From: Lachnospiraceae bacterium UBA7225
Lineage (GTDB): Bacteria > Bacillota > Clostridia > Lachnospirales > Lachnospiraceae
Reading direction: 5' to 3'
NCBI GenBank assembly: GCA_002473385.1
Contig: DKTR01000047.1
Span: 3,215 to 23,976 of the forward strand
Length of the DNA stretch: 20,762 nt
In this document: piece after piece, positions 14,298-20,762 of the stretch
Layout of the letters: each line of letters starts with the position of its first letter
Position numbering within the stretch: the first letter of the stretch is position 1
Made by a program: the position numbers and the translations under genes
Notes under the pieces: generated by a model
Databases searched by the model: none
What the model saw: only the letters and a program-made list of their open reading frames with translations
What the model was told of the DNA's origin: nothing

Positions 14298-15341
14298 ATG
14301 AAAATGAGAGCAGCTTTTATGAATGGCATCGACAAAATGATTATTAAGGAAGTTGACAAGCCGACAGCAGGAGCGGGACAGGTAGTGGTAAAAATGGAAT
14401 ATGTCGGAATCTGCGGTTCTGATGTGCATTATTTCCATTCCGGAAGATGCGGTTCTTATGTGGTAGAAGATGACGAATTCATGCTTGGACATGAGTGCGC
14501 GGGAACCGTTGTGGAGGTTGGCGAAGGATGCAAAGAACTGAAGGTAGGCGACCGTGTTGCGCTGGAGCCGGGTATCACCTGCGGCGAGTGCGAATTCTGC
14601 AAATCGGGACGATACAACCTCTGCCCGGATGTTGTATTTCTGGCAACACCGCCGGTGCAGGGATGCTATGAGGACTTCATTGCGTTCCCGGAGAATATGT
14701 GCTTCAAACTGCCGGATAACGTATCCACGAAAGAGGGCGCGCTGGTTGAACCGCTTTCCGTTGGTATGCATGCTGCAAACCAGGGCGGGGTTACGCTGGG
14801 CGACACCGTTCTCATTCTTGGCAGCGGCTGCATTGGTCTGGTAACAATGATGTGCTGCAAGGCGCACGGCGCAAGCAGGATTATCGTGGCGGATCTTGTG
14901 GATGCACGTCTGGAAAAGGCAAAAGAGCTGGGCGCAACTGATGTGATCAACAGCGGAAAACAGGATGTATTTGAGGAAGTGAAGAAGCTCACAGGCGGCA
15001 AGGGCGCTGATAAGGTATTTGAGACGGCAGGATCGCCGGTGACGATTGCGCAGACTCCGTTCTTTGTAAAACGCGGCGGCACCATTGTACTGGTAGGTAT
15101 CTCCGCAAAAGAAGAGATTACATACAATTTCGCGCAGATTATGGACAAGGAAGCAACCATCAAATCTGTATTCCGCTACAGAAACGTATACCCGCAGGCA
15201 ATCGCAGCGATTTCCAGCGGTGCGATCCCGGTAGCAAAGATTGCAACACATGAGTTTGATCTTGATCATATTCAGGAAGCATTTGAGGAAGCCATCAACA
15301 ACAAGACAGACCTGGTAAAAGCGATTATAAAAGTAAACTAA
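14298..15341 (+). CDS. Zinc-dependent polyol dehydrogenase (sorbitol/L-iditol/xylitol dehydrogenase type)
   Basis: 347 residues, medium-chain dehydrogenase of the sorbitol dehydrogenase branch. Catalytic zinc ligands: Cys39 (GICGSDVHY), His65-Glu66 (LGHECAG) and the region of Glu151 (LVEPLSVG). The structural-zinc cysteines 95, 98, 101 and 109 are all present (CGECEFCKSGRYNLC). The Rossmann motif GSGCIG is at 175-180, and Asp199 (IVADLVD) at the end of the second strand favours NAD over NADP. It should oxidise a sugar alcohol to a 2-ketose in the cytoplasm; sorbitol to fructose or xylitol to xylulose both fit the neighbourhood. AAAGGA lies about 11 bases before the ATG. It is transcribed alone, with its own promoter and a strong terminator, and probably controlled by the upstream ROK protein. 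Confidence 0.9.
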   Translation: MKMRAAFMNGIDKMIIKEVDKPTAGAGQVVVKMEYVGICGSDVHYFHSGRCGSYVVEDDEFMLGHECAGTVVEVGEGCKELKVGDRVALEPGITCGECEFCKSGRYNLCPDVVFLATPPVQGCYEDFIAFPENMCFKLPDNVSTKEGALVEPLSVGMHAANQGGVTLGDTVLILGSGCIGLVTMMCCKAHGASRIIVADLVDARLEKAKELGATDVINSGKQDVFEEVKKLTGGKGADKVFETAGSPVTIAQTPFFVKRGGTIVLVGISAKEEITYNFAQIMDKEATIKSVFRYRNVYPQAIAAISSGAIPVAKIATHEFDLDHIQEAFEEAINNKTDLVKAIIKVN

Positions 15342-15385
15342 ACGTTGCTTTTCATGCCAGATATAAACACCTCAAAACAAAAGAT

Positions 15386-15419
15386 AAAATGCCGCACAGA
15401 GAAATCTGTGCGGCATTTT
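15386..15419. terminator. Strong terminator after the dehydrogenase gene
   Basis: Perfect 15-bp stem AAAATGCCGCACAGA (15386-15400) and TCTGTGCGGCATTTT (15405-15419) closed by a GAAA tetraloop. The A-tract on the left and T-tract on the right allow function on either strand; the only obvious user is the plus-strand gene. Confidence 0.9.
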
Positions 15420-15434
15420 ATGTTGCAATCGATT

Positions 15435-15477
15435 TGCAACGAAAAGAAAATCGTTGCAAATTATTTGCGACGATTTT
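15435..15477 (+). repeat. 43-bp repeat, copy 1, overlapping the AlbA_2 gene promoter
   Basis: This 43-bp block matches 16833-16875 at 42 of 43 positions, in the same orientation. It contains the inverted repeat AAAATCGTTGCAAA (15447-15460) and TTTGCGACGATTTT (15464-15477), with one mismatch that would be a G-U pair in RNA. A second small inverted repeat, GTTGCAA/TTGCAAC, is at 15422-15440. The block covers the -35 and spacer of the predicted promoter, so this copy is placed like an operator. Confidence 0.8.
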
Positions 15478-15482
15478 ATACT
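15454..15482 (+). promoter_or_regulatory. Predicted promoter of the AlbA_2 gene
   Basis: -35 TTGCAA (15454-15459, four of six), 17-bp spacer, -10 TATACT (15477-15482, five of six). It is embedded in the palindromic 43-bp repeat, suggesting that the encoded DNA-binding protein represses itself. GTAGGAGG (15488-15495) follows as ribosome site. Confidence 0.55.
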
Positions 15483-15506
15483 ATTAGGTAGGAGGTGAAC
15501 GGGAAC

Positions 15507-16760
15507 ATGAGAGAATGTAAGAATCTGGAATATAAAGGGAATACTGGATCCAATACTTTTATGAAAACGATAAGTGCGTATGCCAACTATGGGGATGGGA
15601 AAATTGTTTTTGGAGTTTCGGATGATGGAAAAGTGGTGGGAATTTCTAACCCGGTTGAGGAATGTTTGAATCTGGAAAATAAAATCAATGACAGTATAAA
15701 GCCGGTGCCGGAGTATTTTCTGGAAATACAAGATGATTCCACGATTTTTCTTACTGTCTATGAGGGAAGATATAAACCATACCTATATAAAGGAAAAGCT
15801 TATAAAAGAAATGATCCTGCGACAGTAGAAGTAGAGAGAATGGAATACAACCGGCTTATTCTTGAAGGAAGAAATCAATCTTTTGAGGAGCTTCCGTCAG
15901 TCGAACAGAAGCTGACATTTTCGGAACTGGAAGAGGAGCTGGTCCGGACACTGGGAATCAGAGAAATGAGTACTGACATACTTAAAACATTGGAATTATA
16001 TTCGGAACGGGATGGCTTTAATAATGCTGCTGCACTTCTTGCTGACTGCAATTCTTTTAAAGGAGTAGATATTGTCCGTTTCGGAGAGAACATAGATGAA
16101 ATTATGGATCGTGAATCTTATGAAAGGGTTTCTATATTGATTCAGTTAAAAAAGAGTATGGAGATGTTCCGGAAATATTACCAATACGAAAAAATAGAGG
16201 GAATAGAGAGAAAGGTGCTGGATAAGGTACCGGAGAGGGCATTCCGTGAAGCAATGGCAAATGCGCTGGTGCATCGCATGTGGGATACACCGGCATCTGT
16301 AAAAGTCAGTATGTTTGAAGATAGAATTGAAATTAGCTCACCGGGAGGGCTTCCGGCAGGAATCAGTGAGGACGAATACCTGAATGGACAGATATCGATT
16401 CTCAGGAATCCAATTATAGGAAATATATTTTTCAGATTGAGATATATAGAAAAATTTGGTACAGGAATTATGAGAATTAACAATGCATATGCCAATGCTT
16501 TAAAAAAGCCTTCATATAAGATATATGAAAATTCAATACGGGTGGTATTGCCGGTTATGGCGACAGATAATATATTGACAGATTTTGAGAAGGCTATTGT
16601 AGATATTCTGGTACACGACGATGCTGTGACCAGAGCAGAGATTGAAAAAATGACCGGGGCGGGAAAAGATAAAACAATCCGGGCATTAAATGCTTTGCTG
16701 GAAAAAAATATAATTGGCAGAAAAGGCGCGGGAAGAGGAACCCGATACAGAATACTTTAG
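15507..16760 (+). CDS. AlbA_2 (Schlafen-type) DNA/nucleotide-binding regulator with ATPase-like and winged-helix domains
   Basis: About 417 residues from ATG 15507; a GTG at 15495 is in frame but overlaps the ribosome site GGAGG, so the ATG is preferred. The AlbA_2 domain spans about 1-110: LEYKGNTGSNTFMKTISAYANYGDGKIVFGVSDDGKVVGI, in that order. The middle carries a GHKL-like degenerate ATPase (REAMANALVHR, then IEISSPGGLP, then RNPIIGNIFFRLRYIEKFGTGIMRI), as in the COG2865 predicted regulators. The end is a winged helix (TRAEIEKMTGAGKDKTIRALNALLEKNIIG). Such proteins are described as transcriptional regulators or defence-linked helicase-like proteins; targets are unknown. The gene stands alone, is visibly AT-richer than its neighbours, and is bracketed by 43-bp repeats, which suggests a transferable cassette. 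Confidence 0.85.
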   Translation: MRECKNLEYKGNTGSNTFMKTISAYANYGDGKIVFGVSDDGKVVGISNPVEECLNLENKINDSIKPVPEYFLEIQDDSTIFLTVYEGRYKPYLYKGKAYKRNDPATVEVERMEYNRLILEGRNQSFEELPSVEQKLTFSELEEELVRTLGIREMSTDILKTLELYSERDGFNNAAALLADCNSFKGVDIVRFGENIDEIMDRESYERVSILIQLKKSMEMFRKYYQYEKIEGIERKVLDKVPERAFREAMANALVHRMWDTPASVKVSMFEDRIEISSPGGLPAGISEDEYLNGQISILRNPIIGNIFFRLRYIEKFGTGIMRINNAYANALKKPSYKIYENSIRVVLPVMATDNILTDFEKAIVDILVHDDAVTRAEIEKMTGAGKDKTIRALNALLEKNIIGRKGAGRGTRYRIL

Positions 16761-16832
16761 AGAAGTGCCGGATAGTTATGTGGATACTTATTTTGAAATA
16801 AGGGGAATATAGCGGTTTCGTTGCAAATGCTG

Positions 16833-16875
16833 TGCAACGAAAAGAAAATCGTCGCAAATTATTTGCGACGATTTT
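16833..16875. repeat. 43-bp repeat, copy 2, also a bidirectional terminator
   Basis: Second copy of the block at 15435-15477, one base different. Here the inverted repeat AAAATCGTCGCAAA (16845-16858) and TTTGCGACGATTTT (16862-16875) is perfect. Read on the minus strand it ends in TTTTCTTTTC, a good U-tract, 14 bases after the stop of the convergent ROK gene. A further perfect 10-bp inverted repeat, TTTCGTTGCA (16816-16825) and TGCAACGAAA (16833-16842), overlaps its left end. The copy lies 73 bases after the AlbA_2 stop, so it can terminate both genes. Confidence 0.8.
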
Positions 16876-16888
16876 CTGCAATCAGGTA

Positions 16889-18034
16889 CTAAATCCGGTT
16901 CGGATACAGGAAGCTTTCACGGATAAGATATACGCCGCCCAGAAGCACAGCAGTGTCCTGCAGGGTGGAGGGAACCAGACGGCAGTAGCCTTTCATATTG
17001 TTGTGGAGCTGCGCCGTGATGTCGGCGCACAGTCCGGCGTGACACATGGAGAGGGAGCTGTTGAGCACAATAATGTCCGGGTTGAAGGTGTTCAGCAGGT
17101 TGTTGATGCCGATGGACATGTATTTGATAAATTGCTGCATGGCATGCAGAGCCTCGGGATCGCCCTGGCGGTACAGCCTGCCGTAGACTTCCGCGTTTAC
17201 GGGAAAGCCTTTTTTGGCGGACAGCTCCGCGAACAGCGCACGCTCTGAGGCATACTGCTCCAGACAGCCGCGATTACCGCAGGGGCAGGGGCGTCCGTCT
17301 GCTTCTATAATGGTATGACCGAACTCACCGGCGTAGCCGTTTTTGCCTTTGACGAGCTGGTTTTTCATGATGATGCCTACGCCGATGCCGGAGTGTACGC
17401 TGATATAGAGCATTTCGTTGGTATCGTGGCAGTGCGCCCACTCGCCGAGCGCGGAGAGGTTCGCTTCATTTTCCATCACGACAGGGACACCGTAAATGTC
17501 GCCGAGCCGGGTCACGAAATCAATATCTCCGAAGGAAGAGTAAGGGAGAAAAATGATCTGGTTGTGATGGACAACGCCGTGAATACCGAGGGCAATTCCC
17601 AGAAGTCCGTAGCGTGTCTGTGGGAGAGCCTGCACGGCCCGGTCAATTTGCTCTTTTAAGAGCGGGAGCAGGTGCTGCGCATTCTCCGGGGTGGGAAATT
17701 GTGTCAGACGGCAGTTTTCGCCGAGCAGGTTTGCCGTCATCAGTGTGATATTTTCTGTGGCGAGGTCGATGGAGACGATATAGCCGCATTCCTTGTTTAC
17801 CTGGAGAAAAATTGGTTTCCGGCCTTTTCTGCCCTCCGGCGAGGTGTTGCTGCTCTCCGCTTCAAATACAATGCCGCGGTCGAGGAGCACCTGCACGATG
17901 GCGGAGACCGTTGCCTTGGTCAGCCCGAGCTCGGAAGCGATCGAGGCACGGGAAATGGCACCGTGAGTAATGATAGTGCGGAGAACCGACTGTGTGTTGA
18001 TGTCGCGTATGAGTTCCTGGTTGCCGGTAAGCAT
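16889..18034 (-). CDS. XylR-like ROK-family transcriptional repressor
   Basis: 381 residues. The winged helix-turn-helix covers about 10-55 (SVLRTIITHGAISRASIASELGLTKATVSAI in two parts), followed by a GRKGRKPIFL linker. The ROK domain carries NEAN at 189-192, where kinases have NDAN, as in XylR-type regulators. GEFGH is at 236-240 and the zinc-site cysteines are at 250, 252 and 257 (CPCGNRGC). GGAG before the ATG supports the start. It is divergent from the DUF4867/isomerase/kinase operon and shares a palindromic operator with it, so it most likely represses that operon and itself until a pentose-type sugar is present. Its stop is 14 bases from the bidirectional terminator at 16845-16875. 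Confidence 0.93.
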   Translation of the reverse strand: MLTGNQELIRDINTQSVLRTIITHGAISRASIASELGLTKATVSAIVQVLLDRGIVFEAESSNTSPEGRKGRKPIFLQVNKECGYIVSIDLATENITLMTANLLGENCRLTQFPTPENAQHLLPLLKEQIDRAVQALPQTRYGLLGIALGIHGVVHHNQIIFLPYSSFGDIDFVTRLGDIYGVPVVMENEANLSALGEWAHCHDTNEMLYISVHSGIGVGIIMKNQLVKGKNGYAGEFGHTIIEADGRPCPCGNRGCLEQYASERALFAELSAKKGFPVNAEVYGRLYRQGDPEALHAMQQFIKYMSIGINNLLNTFNPDIIVLNSSLSMCHAGLCADITAQLHNNMKGYCRLVPSTLQDTAVLLGGVYLIRESFLYPNRI

Positions 18035-18063
18035 AATTTTTTCTCCTTTTTCTAAAATAGTTC

Positions 18064-18092
18064 TTGCAAAAACATGTTATTCGCGTTATGAT
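18064..18092 (+). promoter_or_regulatory. Predicted promoter of the DUF4867/isomerase/kinase operon
   Basis: -35 TTGCAA (18064-18069, four of six), 17-bp spacer, -10 TATGAT (18087-18092, five of six). The start point near 18099 is followed at once by the operator palindrome at 18106-18126. Confidence 0.6.
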
Positions 18093-18093
18093 A

Positions 18094-18122
18094 AGTATAC
18101 CACAATTAGTTTAGCAAGTAAA
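18094..18122 (-). promoter_or_regulatory. Predicted promoter of the XylR-like ROK gene
   Basis: Minus-strand -10 TATACT (complement of 18094-18099), 17-bp spacer, -35 TTTACT (complement of 18117-18122). The -35 lies inside the operator palindrome, so one bound repressor would control both divergent promoters. Confidence 0.5.
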
Positions 18123-18126
18123 CTAA
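18106..18126. promoter_or_regulatory. XylR/ROK-type operator palindrome
   Basis: TTAGTTTA (18106-18113) and TAAACTAA (18119-18126) are perfect inverted arms around a 5-base spacer. The AGTTT/AAACT arms and geometry resemble the XylR operators known from Bacillus (TTAGTTTGTTT-type arms). Location between the divergent promoters makes the ROK protein encoded at 16889-18034 the natural binder. Confidence 0.7.
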
Positions 18127-18157
18127 ATATTTGGGAAATAAAAGGGAGGGTTTATAC

Positions 18158-18769
18158 ATGCAGATTAAAAGTGTAACAGACAGCGCTTTTCGCAAGTACG
18201 GAAGGGTATTAAGCCTTGAAGTTCCGGATCTTCTGAAGCGTCTGGCAGACACACCGCTTCCGCAGGATGTTGTTTATGTTGCATCTGCACCGGAGCTGGA
18301 AGCCTGTGCAGAATATGAGACAATCCGTGACAGTGTGTACGGTGGTATGCCGATCCAGATCGGTTACTGCAACGGTAACAATCACAAATTAAATGCGGTA
18401 GAGTATCATCGGGATTCCGAGATTAACATTCCGCTGGAAGGTGCGATTTTTATTCTCGGTTCCGAGCAGGATGTGGAGGATGATTTTACATACGATACAG
18501 CAAAAATGGAAGCATTTGAGGCGCCGGCAGGCGCAGTGCTGGAGTTTTACGGCACCACGCTTCATTATGCTCCGTGCAATGCGGTAGAAAAAGGCTTCCA
18601 GGTAGTAGTTGTGCTCCCGAAGGGAACGAATACTGAGCCGCCGGTTCTTTCCGGAAAGCTGCCGGAGGACAAGCTCCTCACCGCAAGAAATAAATGGCTG
18701 ATAGCACATGCAGAGGGCGGCGTTGACGGCGCATTTATCGGTTTAAAGGGTGAAAACCTGGAAGTATAG
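18158..18769 (+). CDS. DUF4867 cupin-like protein, first gene of the isomerase/kinase operon
   Basis: About 203 residues from ATG 18158, which has AAAGGGAGGG seven bases upstream; an in-frame TTG at 18131 lacks this. I recognise it as DUF4867, a family of unknown function seen beside sugar isomerase and kinase genes. The strand-rich centre has cupin-like features: His76, His84 and Glu88 (NHKLNAVEYHRDSEINIPLEGAIFI in two parts), then His136 (FYGTTLHYAPC) on a later strand, a plausible metal site. No signal peptide or membrane segment. By position it could be a sugar epimerase, mutarotase or isomerase acting just before or after the next enzyme, but that is inference. The isomerase gene follows 60 bases later. 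Confidence 0.8.
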   Translation: MQIKSVTDSAFRKYGRVLSLEVPDLLKRLADTPLPQDVVYVASAPELEACAEYETIRDSVYGGMPIQIGYCNGNNHKLNAVEYHRDSEINIPLEGAIFILGSEQDVEDDFTYDTAKMEAFEAPAGAVLEFYGTTLHYAPCNAVEKGFQVVVVLPKGTNTEPPVLSGKLPEDKLLTARNKWLIAHAEGGVDGAFIGLKGENLEV

Positions 18770-18829
18770 AATCTTGCAGTACAGGAAAATGGAAACAAAA
18801 ATATTAATATAAACAGGAGGATACTTAAA

Positions 18830-20317
18830 ATGAACAACATGCCAGAAGTAAAAATCGGAATCGTTGCGGTGAGCCGTGACTGTTTCCCGGAATCTCTGTC
18901 CGTAAACAGAAGAAAAGCACTTGTAGAAGCATACAAAGCAAAATACGATGAGAAAAACATTTATGAATGTCCGATCTGTATCGTTGAGAGCGAGATTCAT
19001 ATGGTACAGGCTTTAGAGGATGTTAAGGCAGCAGGCTGTAATGCACTGGTTGTTTACCTTGGCAACTTTGGACCGGAAATCTCCGAGACACTGCTTGCAA
19101 AACACTTCGAGGGACCGAAGATGTTCATTGCAGCAGCAGAAGAGACGCAGGAAGACCTGGTTGGCGGCCGCGGCGATGCTTACTGTGGTATGCTCAATGC
19201 AAGCTACAACCTGCAGCTTCGCAACGTAGAAGGCTACTACATTCCGGAATATCCGGTTGGCGATGCTGAGGACTGCGCAGACATGATCGCTGAGTTTGTT
19301 CCGATCGCACGCGCATATGTTGCAGTAAAAGATCTGAAGATCATCAGCTTTGGTCCGCGTCCGCTCAATTTCCTTGCATGTAACGCACCGATCAAGCAGC
19401 TTTTCAACCTGGGTGTTGAAATCGAGGAGAACTCCGAGCTTGACCTGTTCGAAGCTTTCAACAAGCACGCAGGCGACCCGCGTATTCCGGAGGTTGTAAA
19501 GGATATGGAAGCGGAGCTTGGCGAGGGCAATATGAAGCCGGAGGTTCTGCCGAAGCTGGCTCAGTACGAGATCACGCTGCTCGACTGGATCGAAGCACAC
19601 AGAGGCTACAGAAAATATGTTGCACTGACCACAAAATGCTGGCCGGCATTCCAGACACAGTTCGGATTCGTTCCGTGCTATGTAAACAGCCGTCTGACAG
19701 GCCGCGGAATCCCGGTATCCTGCGAGGTAGATATCTACGGAACACTGTCCGAGTTCATCGGTACTGCAGTAAGCGATGACATCGTTACCCTGCTTGATAT
19801 CAACAATACAGTTCCAAAGGATATGTACAAGGAATCTATCGAGGGCAAATATAATTATACACTGAATGATACATTCATGGGCTTCCACTGTGGAAATACC
19901 TGCTCCAAGAAGCTGTCCGCATGCTCCATGAAGTATCAGATGATCATGGCAAGAACTCTTCCGGAAGAGGTTACCCAGGGTACTCTTGAGGGAGACATCG
20001 AGCCGGGTGAAATCACCTTCTATCGTCTGCAGAGCACCGCAGACAATAAGCTGCGCGCTTACATCGCAGAGGGAGAAATCCTTCCGGTGGCAACACGCTC
20101 CTTTGGCGGTATCGGTGTATTCGCTATTCCGGAAATGGGCAGATTCTATCGTCATGTACTGATCCAGGGCGGATATCCGCATCATGGCGCAGTTGCATTC
20201 GGACATCACGGAAAAGCACTTTTTGAGGTATTCAAGCTGCTCGGCGTAGACGTAAACGAAATCGGCTACAATCAGCCGGCAGGAGTAAGATATCCTACTG
20301 AAAATCCGTGGGGCTAA
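18830..20317 (+). CDS. L-fucose/L-arabinose isomerase-family protein
   Basis: 495 residues with the FucI/AraA fold: an N-terminal Rossmann-like part (VKIGIVAVSRDCFPE, then ALVVYLGNFGPEI) and a C-terminal catalytic region. Candidate Mn-binding and catalytic residues, by analogy with FucI (Glu337, Asp361, His528), are Glu299 (SCEVDIYG), Asp323 (LLDINN) and His451/His452 (GYPHHGAVAFGHHG). Housekeeping FucI is about 590 residues, so this is the shorter, loosely characterised branch. It should interconvert an aldose and a ketose in the cytoplasm. The following xylulokinase-type kinase suggests a xylulose- or ribulose-like product. AGGAGG lies nine bases before the ATG. The substrate cannot be fixed from sequence. 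Confidence 0.86.
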   Translation: MNNMPEVKIGIVAVSRDCFPESLSVNRRKALVEAYKAKYDEKNIYECPICIVESEIHMVQALEDVKAAGCNALVVYLGNFGPEISETLLAKHFEGPKMFIAAAEETQEDLVGGRGDAYCGMLNASYNLQLRNVEGYYIPEYPVGDAEDCADMIAEFVPIARAYVAVKDLKIISFGPRPLNFLACNAPIKQLFNLGVEIEENSELDLFEAFNKHAGDPRIPEVVKDMEAELGEGNMKPEVLPKLAQYEITLLDWIEAHRGYRKYVALTTKCWPAFQTQFGFVPCYVNSRLTGRGIPVSCEVDIYGTLSEFIGTAVSDDIVTLLDINNTVPKDMYKESIEGKYNYTLNDTFMGFHCGNTCSKKLSACSMKYQMIMARTLPEEVTQGTLEGDIEPGEITFYRLQSTADNKLRAYIAEGEILPVATRSFGGIGVFAIPEMGRFYRHVLIQGGYPHHGAVAFGHHGKALFEVFKLLGVDVNEIGYNQPAGVRYPTENPWG

Positions 20318-20331
20318 CGAGCCACGGCACG

Positions 20332-20389
20332 AAAATCAGAAAAAGAGCGGAGGAAAGCTTGCTTTCCTCCGTGAGATTTTCTGATTTTT
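20332..20389 (+). terminator. Large hairpin between isomerase and kinase genes (terminator or attenuator)
   Basis: Outer stem AAAATCAGAAAA (20332-20343) with TTTTCTGATTTT (20377-20388), small internal loop, inner stem CGGAGGAAAGC (20348-20358) with GCTTTCCTCCG (20361-20371), loop TT, then a T-rich end. It begins 15 bases after the isomerase stop and should terminate or attenuate transcription before the kinase gene. Confidence 0.75.
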
Positions 20390-20407
20390 CGTATCTGGCG
20401 ACAGCCA

Positions 20408-20573
20408 GCGAACGAGCAAAGGCGCAGCATTTGCGAGTGCTGTGGCTCGCAGAGTAATATAGGGCGAACGAGCAGACACGAAGTGTATGCGAGTGCCGCA
20501 GCACGGCGTCTATAAGCGAACGAGCAAAGGCGCAGCATTTGCGAGTGCCGCAGCTCGCAGAGGTAATAGATAT
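20408..20573. repeat. Three imperfect tandem repeats of about 52-56 bp before the kinase gene
   Basis: Units start at 20408, 20464 and 20516, each beginning GCGAACGAGCA and carrying TGCGAGTGC about 25 bases on. Units 1 and 3 share their first 33 bases exactly. Unit 2 differs in the middle (ACAC GAA GTGT) yet can still fold into a hairpin at the same place, where units 1 and 3 pair GCAAA with TTTGC. No reading frame is evident. It fills the 269-bp gap together with the preceding hairpin. Confidence 0.75.
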
Positions 20574-20586
20574 AAGGAGGACAAAC

Positions 20587-20762
20587 ATGTTATATATTGG
20601 CGTTGACCTTGGCACATCCGCAGTGAAGCTGCTTCTGATGGATGGACAGGGTAAGATTCACAATATTGTTTCAAAGGAATATCCGCTGTACTTTCCGCAT
20701 CCGGGCTGGTCGGAGCAGAAGCCGGAGGACTGGTATGAGCAGACGATGGCGGGCATCCGGGA
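20587..20762 (+). CDS. xylB: FGGY carbohydrate kinase, xylulokinase type, N-terminal part (3' end outside window)
   Basis: The visible 58 residues begin MLYIGVDLGTSAVKLLLMD, the phosphate-1 ATP-binding motif of FGGY kinases, followed by YPLYFPHPGWSEQKPEDWY, a xylulokinase-like signature. The full protein is expected to be about 490-500 residues. It would phosphorylate a ketopentose such as D-xylulose, feeding the pentose phosphate pathway and completing the isomerase-kinase pair. AAGGAGG seven bases before the ATG gives a strong start. It follows a terminator-like hairpin and a repeat block, so its expression may be set apart from that of the two upstream genes. The gene symbol is by family; a ribulokinase-like specificity is not excluded. 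Confidence 0.87.
   Translation, partial: MLYIGVDLGTSAVKLLLMDGQGKIHNIVSKEYPLYFPHPGWSEQKPEDWYEQTMAGIR

Noticed and set aside
14289..15269. Open frame (326 codons) on the minus strand opposite the polyol dehydrogenase
   Set aside because: The plus-strand gene has all zinc and NAD motifs; the reverse frame has none.
15495..15506. GTG start for the AlbA_2 gene
   Set aside because: It overlaps the GGAGG ribosome site that serves ATG 15507.
18131..18157. TTG start for the DUF4867 gene
   Set aside because: It lies near the operator with no ribosome site upstream; ATG 18158 has AAAGGGAGGG at ideal spacing.
19013..20209. Long open frame (398 codons) on the minus strand inside the isomerase gene
   Set aside because: Antisense shadow of a GC-biased gene; no recognisable motif or ribosome site.
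20408..20573. CRISPR array
   Set aside because: Only three units with no unique spacers; units 1 and 3 are nearly identical along their length and each folds internally, so this is a tandem structured repeat. No cas gene is present.

Overview
The window reads as a stretch of a Gram-positive gut anaerobe, most likely a Lachnospiraceae member (Blautia/Ruminococcus-like). The grounds are strong AGGAGG ribosome sites, TTGACA/TATAAT-type promoters with 17-bp spacers, a sugar ABC importer encoded without its own ATPase, and several LacI and ROK regulators. This taxon call is inferred from gene style, not from a marker gene. No rRNA, tRNA, CRISPR array, integrase or transposase was seen.

Layout. 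(1) 1-2752: the 3' end of a PucR/CdaR-type regulator and a 761-aa aconitase-superfamily hydratase of unknown substrate, closed by a terminator. (2) 2840-11434: a compact, visibly more AT-rich sugar locus. It holds a divergent LacI repressor, a regulatory region of about 360 bp, then six co-directional genes: a divergent GH32-like glycosidase, a secreted substrate-binding protein, two ABC permeases, a GH172 (DUF2961) enzyme and a canonical GH32 beta-fructofuranosidase. (3) 11431-12459: a convergent response-regulator-like gene with Asn at the phospho-acceptor site and no output domain, ending exactly at the sugar locus. (4) 12460-15419: a palindrome-rich intergenic element, a ROK regulator and a zinc-dependent polyol (sorbitol/xylitol-type) dehydrogenase. 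(5) 15435-16875: an AlbA_2/Schlafen-type regulator gene bracketed by two 43-bp direct repeats that differ at one base. (6) 16889-20762: a XylR-like ROK repressor divergent from an operon encoding a DUF4867 cupin-like protein, an L-fucose/L-arabinose isomerase-family protein and the start of a xylulokinase-type FGGY kinase. A large hairpin and three structured repeats lie before the kinase.

How the genes fit together. The most interesting unit is the GH172 locus. The founding GH172 enzyme, from Bifidobacterium dentium, makes and hydrolyses difructose dianhydride I and has alpha-D-fructofuranosidase activity. Here a GH172 protein with a Glu pair at the expected spacing sits between a sugar importer and a GH32 enzyme. 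None of the three glycosidases shows a signal peptide. The simplest reading is import of a small fructose-containing oligosaccharide (a difructose dianhydride or similar caramel/inulin-derived sugar), ring opening by GH172, and release of fructose by GH32. The repressor would act on a near-palindromic operator just downstream of the operon promoter. The right-hand part looks like pentose/polyol catabolism converging on xylulose-type ketoses.
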